A stretch of DNA of 16,411 nt from an uncultured Collinsella sp. (GTDB lineage Bacteria; Actinomycetota; Coriobacteriia; Coriobacteriales; Coriobacteriaceae), in contig CABSMK010000020.1 in the NCBI GenBank assembly GCA_902478825.1, forward strand, positions 1 through 16,411. The letters are read 5' to 3'. Made by a program: the position numbers and the translations under genes. Positions 7,016-13,304 of the stretch are shown one piece after another (position 1 is the first letter of the stretch; every line of letters begins with the position of its first letter). The notes below the pieces were generated by a model. That model saw only the letters and a list, made by a program, of their open reading frames with translations, had not been told where the DNA came from and ran no database searches.

Positions 7016-7656
7016 GCGTGATCGTTAGGGACGTATCGAAGCGCATGGGCAAAAACGATGTCCTGCGCAACGTGTCCATCGAGGTTGACCCTGGGACCGT
7101 GGTCGGACTTCAGGGGATAAACGGTTCGGGCAAGACCATGCTCATGCGAGCGGTCTGCGGATTGATCAAGCCTACCGAAGGCGAAATCTCTATCGATGGC
7201 CAAAGGCTTGGGGCGGACATCTCGTTCCCGCCGAGTCTGGGGATGTTGATCGAGGCGCCTTCCTTTTTGGGATATCTGTCTGGCTACGACAATCTGGAGC
7301 TCATCGCTCAGATCAAGGGCGTTGCCACCCCCGAGGACATTCGCTCTGCCCTGCGGCTCGTGGGGCTCGATGCAGACGAAAAAAAGAAGTTCCGAGCATA
7401 CTCGCTTGGGATGAAGCAACGTCTGGGGATAGCTGCGGCAATTATGGAAAAGCCGAAGCTACTCGTTCTCGATGAGCCAACAAATGCCCTCGACGAAGCG
7501 GGCGTGGAAATGCTCAAGCGCGTTGTGGCGATGGCGGCATCAACGGGTCGCGAGGTTATTCTGTCCAGCCATGACGGAGAGGTGCTCGAGGAGCTGGCCG
7601 ATCGGGTTTACTGTATGCGCGACGGTGCCGTTGTGAAAGTTCGGGAAAGGTCGTGA
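7012..7656 (+). CDS. ABC transporter ATP-binding protein
   Basis: The 214-residue nucleotide-binding subunit has all the core motifs: Walker A GINGSGKT (35-42), signature SLGMKQR (131-137), Walker B LLVLDEP with Glu155 (150-156), D-loop NALDE, and the switch His187 in LSSH. The stretch LGMLIEAPSFLGYLSGYDNL (77-96) is typical of the BcrA-type and bacteriocin-export/immunity ATPases, which work with small ABC-2 membrane proteins rather than with nutrient importers. At just over 210 residues it is a single compact domain with no fused membrane part. ATG 7012 overlaps the upstream TGA in ATGA, although other in-frame starts exist farther upstream inside the previous gene. It should power export, or self-protection, for the secreted protein of this cluster. 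Confidence 0.92.
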   Translation: MSVIVRDVSKRMGKNDVLRNVSIEVDPGTVVGLQGINGSGKTMLMRAVCGLIKPTEGEISIDGQRLGADISFPPSLGMLIEAPSFLGYLSGYDNLELIAQIKGVATPEDIRSALRLVGLDADEKKKFRAYSLGMKQRLGIAAAIMEKPKLLVLDEPTNALDEAGVEMLKRVVAMAASTGREVILSSHDGEVLEELADRVYCMRDGAVVKVRERS

Positions 7657-8321
7657 GCGCGATGAAGAAGGCCCTGTGGACGAGAAGGTCGGTGCTCGCG
7701 CTTTTCGGCTGTGCTGCTACCGGCATTGCGGGCATGAGGGTGAGCGTCGTTAACGGGAACCGGACGGTCATTCCTGAGAAATATTATGCGGAGGGCGAAT
7801 GGCTCTCGATGGATGGGGCGTTTCTGGGGTCGAAGGATGTGGCGACTGACGGGTATTCGTTTTGCATAGACGGGGCAGAGCTGCTCACGCCGCGCGAGTA
7901 TCTCAAGCGTGCGCATGATGATTATTCAAAATATGGCATCGTGGATACGAAAACGAAATTGAAGGACGCCGACACCACATGTGTTATCGCCGTAAAGATG
8001 CGTGTCAGGAATAAGGACAATGTCGAAGGCGGAATCAAAACGTATGCTTGGCATTTGGTACCGGAGCACGCGCCAAACTATGACTTTGTGGTCAATACCG
8101 ATCTGATAACGCAGGCAATGCCGGCTCTGGGCGGCTCTGCTGCGTTTGCTGTACAGGTTGGGGCGGAGAACGAGTTGCTCGTCCCATTCATGATGCAAAA
8201 CACCAACGACTATTTCGAAGGTTACGAGACCGTCCGTTTTGAGAAGGCTTTTCCTGGGACTTATACGATGAAGATGACCGATCTGCCAGAGAGAAGGCTC
8301 TTAAGGTTTGAAGTGAAGTAG
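7653..8321 (+). CDS. Anchored secreted protein closing the ABC cluster (DUF5028-like)
   Basis: The 222-residue product starts at GTG 7653, overlapping the ATPase stop (GTGA). ATG 7662 is a possible alternative. The N-terminus has a twin-arginine-like TRRSVLA (10-16), then a short hydrophobic stretch with LFGC (Cys20), which could be a lipid-attachment cysteine. The rest is soluble, with GEWLSMDGAFLGSK, GYSFCIDGAELLTPREYLKRA and a beta-rich second half. I recall a similar pattern in DUF5028-type proteins of Coriobacteriia, but this is from memory. Overlap with the ATPase gene ties it to the transporter, perhaps as a surface immunity, chaperone or signal-processing partner. After the stop, the same frame stays open for another 69 codons that look like part of an unrelated gene. 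Confidence 0.65.
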   Translation: MSAMKKALWTRRSVLALFGCAATGIAGMRVSVVNGNRTVIPEKYYAEGEWLSMDGAFLGSKDVATDGYSFCIDGAELLTPREYLKRAHDDYSKYGIVDTKTKLKDADTTCVIAVKMRVRNKDNVEGGIKTYAWHLVPEHAPNYDFVVNTDLITQAMPALGGSAAFAVQVGAENELLVPFMMQNTNDYFEGYETVRFEKAFPGTYTMKMTDLPERRLLRFEVK

Positions 8322-8531
8322 CTCGAAGATCCCGCGGTTCGCGACGAGCTCCTTGCGCGCCGCGGCTACGCAAGGGAGATTCGCAACCGCTATGCCGGCT
8401 CCGTTCCCGATGCTGGTGACGACCGCGTCCGCGCCACCGGCCAGGCGCACGGCGGTAGCGCCGTGTCGCGACAGATGGACGATCGCGTCGTCGATCGCGG
8501 TGACTACTCGCGCGGCGACACGCCCCGCTAG
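8322..8531 (+). pseudogene. 3' fragment of an unidentified gene, possibly a relaxase tail
   Basis: Directly after the previous stop, in the same frame, 69 codons read without a start: DPAVRDELLARRGYAREIRN...QMDDRVVDRGDYSRGDTPR, then TAG. Codon choice is strongly coding-like (Arg almost always CGC; Asp mostly GAC, Gly mostly GGC) and differs from the gene before it. The Asp/Arg-rich, low-complexity tail resembles C-termini of mobilisation relaxases, which would fit the orphan mobC, but no catalytic motif is present to prove it. An 88-codon minus-strand frame covers the same DNA but uses rarer codons and a TTG start. I therefore prefer a truncated plus-strand remnant. Confidence 0.4.
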
Positions 8532-8595
8532 TTTTGAACTGTCCTGCCCTAGCGCGTTGCAATTCAATCAGCTGTTACAGAATCCTGGAAGAAAG

Positions 8596-8617
8596 GGCCA
8601 AACCGAAGTGTCTGGCC
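8596..8617 (-). terminator. Hairpin downstream of the minus-strand gene remnant
   Basis: GGCCAAAC (8596-8603) pairs with GTCTGGCC (8610-8617) with a 6-base loop. On the minus strand it is followed by a pyrimidine run (CTTTCTTCC). It sits about 70 bases after the stop of the minus-strand remnant, as expected of its old terminator. Confidence 0.4.
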
Positions 8618-8688
8618 GGACGCCAATTGTCCGGGAACTGCTTCGGATTCGACCCTCTTCTACTTTACTTCCATGGCCATGCGGAAGG

Positions 8689-8910
8689 CTAGTACTCCTT
8701 AACCGGATGCTTCTTACCGAAACCACCGTCGATGCCGAAACGGCAGAGCCTGTCGATGGCGCGAAGGTGCTCATCAATGGCGTTGGCGATCTGAGTGTCA
8801 ACGATGCTGTCATAGTCGTTAAGGCTGCGGACCGCCTCGTCGGCGGCCATGCAGGCCTTGATGGCTTGATTGAACTGAGCCTTAAAGATGTCGAGCGTGT
8901 GACCGGGGTT
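8689..8910 (-). pseudogene. C-terminal remnant of an unidentified gene
   Basis: On the minus strand, about 70 codons read TLDIFKAQFNQAIKACMAAD...LNDYDSIVDTQIANAIDEHL...FGIDGGFGKKHPVKEY and stop with TAG at 8689-8691. The helical, well-spread composition and preferred codons (AAG, GCC, ATC, GAC) look genuinely coding. The frame has no usable start apart from an internal ATG. It stays open farther right, but there the opposite strand holds a better-supported protein, so the real remnant probably ends near 8910. I do not recognise the family. Its 5' end is missing exactly where the neighbouring plus-strand remnant also lacks its 5' end, implying one deletion that removed both. Confidence 0.45.
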
Positions 8911-8912
8911 GT

Positions 8913-9368
8913 CGCGTCGCCGTTTGAGGCTCAGCTGTCCTTGTTGCTTGCGACGCCGCGCGTCGCCGGTGGCGAGGGTCTCAGATCCTTTAGCAACAAT
9001 GCTCGCATTGTCCTTTCGGGCAAGGCAGCGCGTTTGGCCGGGCGCTACAACTGCTATGCAGACTTCCTATTTGAGGAGACGGGTGACAAGAAGCCGCTTG
9101 TCGTCGAGTGCCAAGGCAGGCTTGTGCACAGTGGGGCCGATGCCGCAATGTCGGATTCCGATCGCGCCACCGCATTGCAGCAAATGGGTTTCAACGTCAT
9201 GTTGCTGACGTATCAGCAAATCGCCGATGAGAAGAACTTCGAGATAGTGAAGCGCATGTTGTTTGAGGAGATTGGCTTGGAGTATCGCGAGAAGACGGAC
9301 GCCAGCTTGATGCGCAGCGCAGTCTTCGTCGCGAGCTCTTTATCGATTGGAACACGCTGGGGCGCTAA
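8913..9368 (+). pseudogene. 5'-truncated, frameshifted nuclease-fold protein (AbiEi/DUF559-like C-terminus)
   Basis: From about 8913 the reading is VASPFEAQLSLLLATPRVAGG, then an ADFLFEE segment and VVECQGRLVHSGADA...ALQQMGFNVMLLTYQQI. I recall this pattern from C-terminal domains of Coriobacteriia proteins related to AbiEi/DUF559 (restriction-endonuclease-like fold, with the acidic residue in ADF and the E-x-Q/D strand). The frame appears to change near 9297: the initial frame would run on to 9417 with nonsense, while the other frame gives QLDAQRSLRRELFIDWNTLGR and TAA at 9366-9368, a natural end. The N-terminal half is gone. The long open frame that begins at 8353 is therefore a chance fusion of unrelated pieces. 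It is very likely inactive. Confidence 0.6.
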
Positions 9369-9877
9369 AGTTTCCGAGCCTTGCCCTTACCTCTGCTCTT
9401 GCGAAACCTTGCAGTGAATATAAGGGGCGTTGCAATAAGCAATAGTTCGAATGCAACAGCGCCGACAATCATCGCCTTGCAGTCGTCGGACAACGGGTTA
9501 AGGGCCGCAAGCAGCGAGAAAACGCCGCACTCGAGCTCAAACCAGGCCACCGAGCGAGCACTTGCGAGATACCAAGCATCCTTCTCGTCGCTCTCGAGAC
9601 CGGCAGGCTGGTTCCAATGCTCTGGACTGACCAGATGGAGAACGAGGGCCAAAAGCGCGATGCAAGCCAGCATGACAATAGGGAGGAGCAACAGCTCGAC
9701 AGGAGAGCCCCAGCGGTTCGGCTGCATGTCAACGCCGTAGTGGACGGGGACCTTCTCTCCGGTGGGCACTGCTGCGATAGCAAAACCTGTCAGCACGACG
9801 CTGCAAGCGCCGGTTAGCCACCCCATCGCTTCTACTATGCGAACATCCTTTGTTATCCATGGCGCTTTTTTGGGCAT
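9365..9877 (-). CDS. DUF1648-type small membrane protein
   Basis: The 170-residue protein has about four hydrophobic segments: WLTGACSVVLTGFAIAAV, ELLLLPIVMLACIALLALVL, a weaker one near 110-125, and AMIVGAVAFELLLIATPLIF. Between the first two it carries VPVHYGVDMQPNRWGSP (about 43-59), which is the DUF1648 signature (P-x-H-[FY]-G...RWG). The family includes the SdpI immunity protein, although most members are of unknown function. The C-terminus is basic (RFRKSRGKGKARKL). ATG 9877 follows AGGAGGGG by two bases. The start lies inside a small upstream ORF, suggesting coupled translation. It converges with the nuclease-fold remnant, overlapping by four bases. An immunity role is possible but unproven. 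Confidence 0.72.
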   Translation of the reverse strand: MPKKAPWITKDVRIVEAMGWLTGACSVVLTGFAIAAVPTGEKVPVHYGVDMQPNRWGSPVELLLLPIVMLACIALLALVLHLVSPEHWNQPAGLESDEKDAWYLASARSVAWFELECGVFSLLAALNPLSDDCKAMIVGAVAFELLLIATPLIFTARFRKSRGKGKARKL

Positions 9878-9957
9878 AACCCCTCCTTCTCAACTGCGGA
9901 GGCTCGGTCTGCCATCTCGCGCTCGAGCCGATGTACGACTTCCATTAAATCGCTCAT
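9853..9957 (-). CDS. Small ORF coupled to the DUF1648 gene
   Basis: A 34-codon frame starts at ATG 9957 after GGAAAGGA (a good ribosome binding site) and reads MSDLMEVVHRLEREMADRAS...CPKKRHG, ending at TAA 9853-9855. That is 25 bases inside the DUF1648 gene in another frame. The first 25 residues form a plausible amphipathic helix. It could be a leader peptide driving translation of the membrane protein, or the stub of a regulator, since DUF1648 genes often follow one. I recognise no family. Confidence 0.4.
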   Translation of the reverse strand: MSDLMEVVHRLEREMADRASAVEKEGLCPKKRHG

Positions 9958-10135
9958 GCTATTCCTTTCCCTCGGGTGTTCTGTCTAATATATCGCCCCG
10001 TGCGGACACGATTCTCACCTAAGGAATGGCAATGGTGTGTTCATAAACACGCAGATAGACGACTTAACAGGATTCGATTTACGGGGTGATTGAACCTGTG
10101 GTGGTGCGAATGCCCCGACCCGCGGCACGACTTAA

Positions 10136-10173
10136 CCGCCGTTATGTTAGCGACATGTCTAACATAACGGCGG
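10136..10173. terminator. 15-bp perfect inverted repeat beyond the toxin-antitoxin operon
   Basis: CCGCCGTTATGTTAG (10136-10150) pairs exactly with CTAACATAACGGCGG (10159-10173), loop CGACATGT. It lies about 54 bases past the antitoxin stop. A smaller hairpin, GCAGGG/CCCTGC, follows near 10175-10194. There is no long T-run, so it may be a factor-assisted terminator. A recombinase or regulator site is the alternative, given the resolvase nearby. Confidence 0.5.
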
Positions 10174-10226
10174 CGCAGGGCGCTCACTCCCTGCGGCAAC
10201 GCCGATTCCGGGAAGGCACGCCGGGG

Positions 10227-10508
10227 CTATGCCGACCTGAGTATCCTCTCGGCCTTCTCGATCGCGGCCGAGCGCAGAAACTCCGACTTCCGCATCCCGC
10301 ACGCGGCGGCCGCCCGTTCGATGAGGTCGGCGCCCGTCTTCGGGCACTTGAAAGACAGGTTGGCGTTGGCCTCCACCTCGGAAAGCCTGGGGCGGCCGAC
10401 TCGGAGGTTCACCAGGCTCCCCTCCCAGGAGCCGGATTCGTATTCCGCGCACTCGCGCTCGATGTCCTCATCCGTGATAACGGATCCGTTTGCAAGCCTA
10501 TATTCCAT
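10227..10508 (-). CDS. Ribbon-helix-helix antitoxin
   Basis: The 93-residue protein is read from ATG 10508, whose A is also the last base of the toxin gene's TGA, so the two are translationally coupled. The N-terminal half is acidic (DEDIERECAEYESGSW), suiting a toxin-neutralising part. A GRPR motif follows, then an RHH unit: ANLSFKCPKTGADLIERAAA, a turn at CGMRKSEF, and a helix LRSAAIEKAERIL. Order (neutralising part first, DNA-binding part last) and size fit antitoxins of type II systems. The gene follows its toxin, as in brnTA and higBA operons. It should repress its own promoter, probably at the inverted repeat 10793-10828. Reverting to a free-standing RHH regulator without a toxin role is less likely given the partner. 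Confidence 0.7.
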   Translation of the reverse strand: MEYRLANGSVITDEDIERECAEYESGSWEGSLVNLRVGRPRLSEVEANANLSFKCPKTGADLIERAAAACGMRKSEFLRSAAIEKAERILRSA

Positions 10509-10774
10509 CAGTAACCTCTCCTTCTCGCGTTCTCGATCTCCCTTAGCGTCTTCTTGCTCGGCGGCGTCATGGCGTGGTAGACGAGCCACGCGCCGTCGGC
10601 TAGGAGGACACCGACCATCTCGATGTACCGGCCTTGCGGGTCGTAGCCCGTCCGCATCTCGCACTCCCCGGGTATGCGGACGGCCGCGAAGCAGTAGCTC
10701 TCCCACGCCGCCTCGACATCACCGTCATCTAGCTCGGGGTGCCGCTCGTGAACTCTCTGGTGTATCCGGACCAT
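10508..10774 (-). CDS. Toxin of a type II toxin-antitoxin pair (BrnT/RelE-like)
   Basis: The 88-residue protein is read from ATG 10774, with TGGAGG six bases or so upstream on the minus strand; a longer frame to 10840 runs into the operator and is rejected. It reads MVRIHQRVHERHPELDDGDV...AAWESYCF, then YDPQGRYIEMVGVLLADGAW, LVYHAMTPPSKKTLREIE. A beta-rich core followed by an H-A-M-x-P-x-x-K-K end is what I recall from small actinobacterial toxins of BrnT/RelE-like fold, which cleave mRNA. The residue-level family is uncertain. The pair would stabilise the replicon by killing or stalling cells that lose it. Confidence 0.6.
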   Translation of the reverse strand: MVRIHQRVHERHPELDDGDVEAAWESYCFAAVRIPGECEMRTGYDPQGRYIEMVGVLLADGAWLVYHAMTPPSKKTLREIENARRRGY

Positions 10775-10792
10775 GAGCCTCCAATCTTTACG

Positions 10793-10828
10793 ATAATATT
10801 CTACTACTATTTGGTAGTAGAATATTAT
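10793..10828. promoter_or_regulatory. 15-bp perfect inverted repeat between divergent toxin and resolvase genes
   Basis: ATAATATTCTACTAC (10793-10807) and GTAGTAGAATATTAT (10814-10828) are exact complements with a TATTTG loop. It lies 19 bases upstream of the toxin start and 160 bases upstream of the resolvase start. Size, AT-rich ends (TATTAT-like -10 sequences on both strands) and position fit the operator of the toxin-antitoxin operon. A resolvase site is the alternative. Confidence 0.6.
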
Positions 10829-10988
10829 CCGTCCCAACATATTCCATTAGCCGTTCGTCCCAAAACGTATGCCTCTGGGCACTCGAAAATCGAACCCTCG
10901 ATGCTGTGAACGTCGAGTGCCAAAACCCAGTGTCAAAACCTCCACGTCAATTCCCATGGGAAAATCAAATACGAGGCAGGAGGCTGAA

Positions 10989-11573
10989 ATGACACGTTAC
11001 GGATATGCTCGCGTGAGCACGAAAGACCAGAGGTTGGACCGCCAGATCGAGGCTCTGGTGAACGCTGGCGTGGCCTATGGCCATATCTACAAGGACAAGG
11101 TCACGGGTGCCCAGGACGGCGACCGGACGCAGCAGAAGTGCCTGTTCAAGAAGATGCGGGCGGGCGACGAGGTGGTGGTCGAATCCTGGGAGCGCTTGAC
11201 CAGATCGACCAGGCAGCTGCTCAACTATGACCTTATGTTTCGAAACCTCGGCGTGAAGCTCACGTCCCTGAAACAGCCCGTGGATCTAGATACCGCATTC
11301 GGGCGCTTCGTGCTTGGCACCCATGCTTGCACCGCGGAACTTGAGCGAGATCTGATCAGGCAACGCCAGGCCGAGGGTATCGCCGTCAAACGGAGCCACG
11401 GCGGCAACGTGGGTGGCAGGCCTCGCACTGCCGGCGTCAAAGCCGATGCTGCAGTAAGGCTCTATCTTGGAGGAGAGACTCCTATTCCCGATATTTGCGC
11501 TGCGACTGGCGTCTCCAAATCAACGCTGTACCGCATCCTTCGTGAACGCGGATTGGTGGGCGTCAGGAAATAA
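10989..11573 (+). CDS. Serine recombinase (resolvase/invertase family)
   Basis: The 194-residue protein has the usual resolvase length. The catalytic region begins YGYARVSTKDQ with nucleophile Ser10. The second motif reads ESWERLTRSTRQL (65-77), supplying the conserved arginines but with Glu68 where most resolvases have Asp. The long E helix follows near 100-135 (AFGRFVLGTHACTAELERDL, RQRQAEG). GGRPR (142-146) introduces a C-terminal helix-turn-helix (IPDICAATGVSKSTLYRILR). AGGAGG stands five bases before ATG 10989; the longer frame from 10869 has no such site. On a plasmid it would resolve multimers, or here possibly process replication intermediates or inverted ends. It is not a tyrosine-type telomere resolvase. 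No clear res site of three paired subsites was found. Confidence 0.92.
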   Translation: MTRYGYARVSTKDQRLDRQIEALVNAGVAYGHIYKDKVTGAQDGDRTQQKCLFKKMRAGDEVVVESWERLTRSTRQLLNYDLMFRNLGVKLTSLKQPVDLDTAFGRFVLGTHACTAELERDLIRQRQAEGIAVKRSHGGNVGGRPRTAGVKADAAVRLYLGGETPIPDICAATGVSKSTLYRILRERGLVGVRK

Positions 11574-11799
11574 GTCCGTCTGTCGTTTCGCGATTTGCCT
11601 AATAGGCCCGAGTGCGGCGGCGTTACTATATAAGGGTGCGGTATTTCTCCAACTGAAACCCTGCGTGAACGCATGACTTGAGACGCCTTTTTAGAACTCA
11701 CCGATCGCAGGACGAACACAACTCAACAGCGGCCGCGTATTTGTTCCCAGCCGTACGGCGTGGCGGAGCCATGCCCGTTGTTGATTGGAGTGCCGCATC

Positions 11800-12492
11800 A
11801 TGGTCGAAAACCAAGTCCAGTCCGAAAAGAAAATGACCAGTCTGAATGTCTCATCGGAGACCCGTGACGCCATAAAGGACATCAGCACGAGCCTTGGCCT
11901 CTCGCAGGCCGATACCGTCGCCCGCTTGGTCGACGGCTACCACCCTAACGCCACTCCCGGCATGAAGGCTGCGCTCGACGCATCGGCCGTCCTCGATGAG
12001 GCGGTCGAGCGGGTCAAGCGCATCATCGTGGGCGCTGCCGAAGCCGCCGCGATGGAGGCTCGTGCTGCCCGCGAGGACGCCGACGCCGCCAAGAAAAGTG
12101 CAACGGAACAGATTCAGAGCATCGAATCTAATTGCGTCGAGCAGGTCGCCGCCATCAAAGAGAAATTCGAGCTGGATACTGCGAGCTTGGAGATTGAGAA
12201 CGATGAGCTCCACGCCACCGTCGCCGATTACCTCTCGCAGCTCAAGAAGCTCGATTCCGAGAACAATCAGCTCTTGGCAGAATCAGCCGCAAAAGACGAT
12301 CGAATTGAAAGCATGAGGGGCGCGGTCGACGCCGCGGCCAAGGCTCAGGCCGATCTCAACGTCTCCCTCCTCGCCCAGCGTGACCTGATGGCCGAGGTCG
12401 CCGCCCTCAAGGACCGCCTCGCCGCCTCCGAGCAGCGGGCGGCCGTGGCCGAGGCCAAGGTCGAGGTCATGGCCCAGGCGAGGGGCGAGTAG
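11800..12492 (+). CDS. RHH and coiled-coil protein, candidate plasmid partition or KfrA-like protein
   Basis: The 230-residue protein has two parts. Residues 12-47 form an RHH-like unit: KMTSLNVSSETRDAIKDIST, then SLGLSQADTVARLVDGY. From about 65 to the end it is one long alanine/glutamate/lysine-rich coiled coil (AAAMEARAAREDADAAKK, VADYLSQLKKLDSENNQLLA, AEVAALKDRLAASEQRAAVA) with few breaks. DNA-binding head plus long coiled coil is the plan of KfrA and other plasmid proteins that organise or segregate plasmid DNA. KfrA itself uses a different head, so this is an analogy. ATG 11800 is preceded by TTGGAG at good spacing. The next gene begins three bases after the stop, so the genes are cotranscribed. 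A scaffold role at the replicon ends is also conceivable. Confidence 0.6.
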   Translation: MVENQVQSEKKMTSLNVSSETRDAIKDISTSLGLSQADTVARLVDGYHPNATPGMKAALDASAVLDEAVERVKRIIVGAAEAAAMEARAAREDADAAKKSATEQIQSIESNCVEQVAAIKEKFELDTASLEIENDELHATVADYLSQLKKLDSENNQLLAESAAKDDRIESMRGAVDAAAKAQADLNVSLLAQRDLMAEVAALKDRLAASEQRAAVAEAKVEVMAQARGE

Positions 12493-12494
12493 AT

Positions 12495-12704
12495 ATGTCC
12501 GACAAGCTAAGGCCGTCTCGCCGTGAGTTGATAACGGCAGGGCTAGTCGTCTTTTTGGTCACGGCACTTGTCTGGACTGTCATTGATGGTGCCGGCGCAA
12601 ATGCGCTCAACATCAGCGGTGTCATCACCCGTCAAAATGCCGTCTGGGCTTCGCTTGCAGCAGTTTCAGTGGTCATGCTCATTGGGGCTTGGCTGTTTGG
12701 CTGA
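12495..12704 (+). CDS. Small two-helix membrane protein
   Basis: The 69-residue protein has a basic start (SDKLRPSRRE), a first hydrophobic helix (LITAGLVVFLVTALVWTVI), a short polar loop (DGAGANALNISGVITRQ) and a second helix (AVWASLAAVSVVMLIGAWLFG) ending at the C-terminus. Both ends should be cytoplasmic. It begins two bases after the coiled-coil gene and is clearly in the same operon. I recognise no family. It could anchor the coiled-coil protein or its cargo to the membrane, but that is a guess from context. Confidence 0.6.
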   Translation: MSDKLRPSRRELITAGLVVFLVTALVWTVIDGAGANALNISGVITRQNAVWASLAAVSVVMLIGAWLFG

Positions 12705-12738
12705 TGGCATTCAAAAACAATTAAGTTTGGAGTAGTCG

Positions 12739-13248
12739 ATGGAACATCTCTCTGTTAAAAAGGCAATCAACCTAGCTCGGAACTTTGGGGCTGCTGGTGT
12801 TCTGGCAGCCGCCCTAGTTATGACCTCTGGGTGCAGCCAGGCAGACGATCGTCAGACGGCAGTTCAGGTCGCTGATTCTGATAACGCGCAGGAAGACGGG
12901 GTTTACGGCAAGATGGAGTATTCAGTCACCGGCGTCGAGGTGCATGATTCCTCGGCTGGCGATGGCGGGAAGGTTGCCGTTGTTCGCTGGCACGCCATTA
13001 ACAACCGATCGGCAGATTCATGCGCTGTTGGTAGCTACATCACGGCTTATCAAAATAAGCAGATGCTATCTCGCGGGTTTGCCGCCGATTTGCAGGAAGA
13101 CCGCTTCTCTTCGCAAGGGCTTGCGCCGGGAGGCGAATGCGACGGTGTGTCGATTTTTGACCTCAACGACATGTCTCCCATCGAAGTGAAAGTCGACGGG
13201 ATGGGCGCCGGGTCAAACTCCCTCGACCAGACCTTTGAATTGGAGTAG
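12739..13248 (+). CDS. Lipoprotein, DUF5067-like
   Basis: The 169-residue secreted protein has a signal sequence (KKAINLARNFGAAGVLAAAL) ending in TSGC, with Cys32 as the likely lipid-attachment residue. A low-complexity acidic linker (QADDRQTAVQVADSDNAQED) leads to a beta-rich domain: GKMEYSVTGVEVHDSSAGDG, VAVVRWHAINNRSADSCAVG, SYITAYQNKQML, and a GLAPGGECDGVSIFDL end. This looks like DUF5067-type domains common in lipoproteins of Gram-positive bacteria, including Coriobacteriia (recalled, not searched). GGAG lies six bases before the ATG. The 34-base gap to the preceding gene allows cotranscription. Such proteins often sit with surface immunity or sensing systems; its function is not known. 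Confidence 0.65.
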   Translation: MEHLSVKKAINLARNFGAAGVLAAALVMTSGCSQADDRQTAVQVADSDNAQEDGVYGKMEYSVTGVEVHDSSAGDGGKVAVVRWHAINNRSADSCAVGSYITAYQNKQMLSRGFAADLQEDRFSSQGLAPGGECDGVSIFDLNDMSPIEVKVDGMGAGSNSLDQTFELE

Positions 13249-13267
13249 GCCGCAAAGCGTCTATTTT

Positions 13268-13304
13268 CTAGAAACCTTCTAGAGCATTTCTAGAGGGTTT
13301 CTAG
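13268..13304. terminator. 16-bp inverted repeat shared by convergent genes
   Basis: CTAGAAACCTTCTAGA (13268-13283) pairs with TCTAGAGGGTTTCTAG (13289-13304), one non-Watson-Crick position, loop GCATT. TCTAGA-type palindromes nested in each arm make it strong. It stands between the lipoprotein gene (+) and the last phosphoesterase (-), whose stop codon (13279-13281) and final codons lie inside it. It likely terminates transcription from both sides. Confidence 0.65.

Noticed and set aside
8353..9417. A single 354-residue protein over the whole plus-strand frame
   Set aside because: Its first 185 or so residues are antisense to a more convincing minus-strand remnant and out of frame with another. 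Only the part from about 8913 resembles a protein family, and its true end is in another frame.
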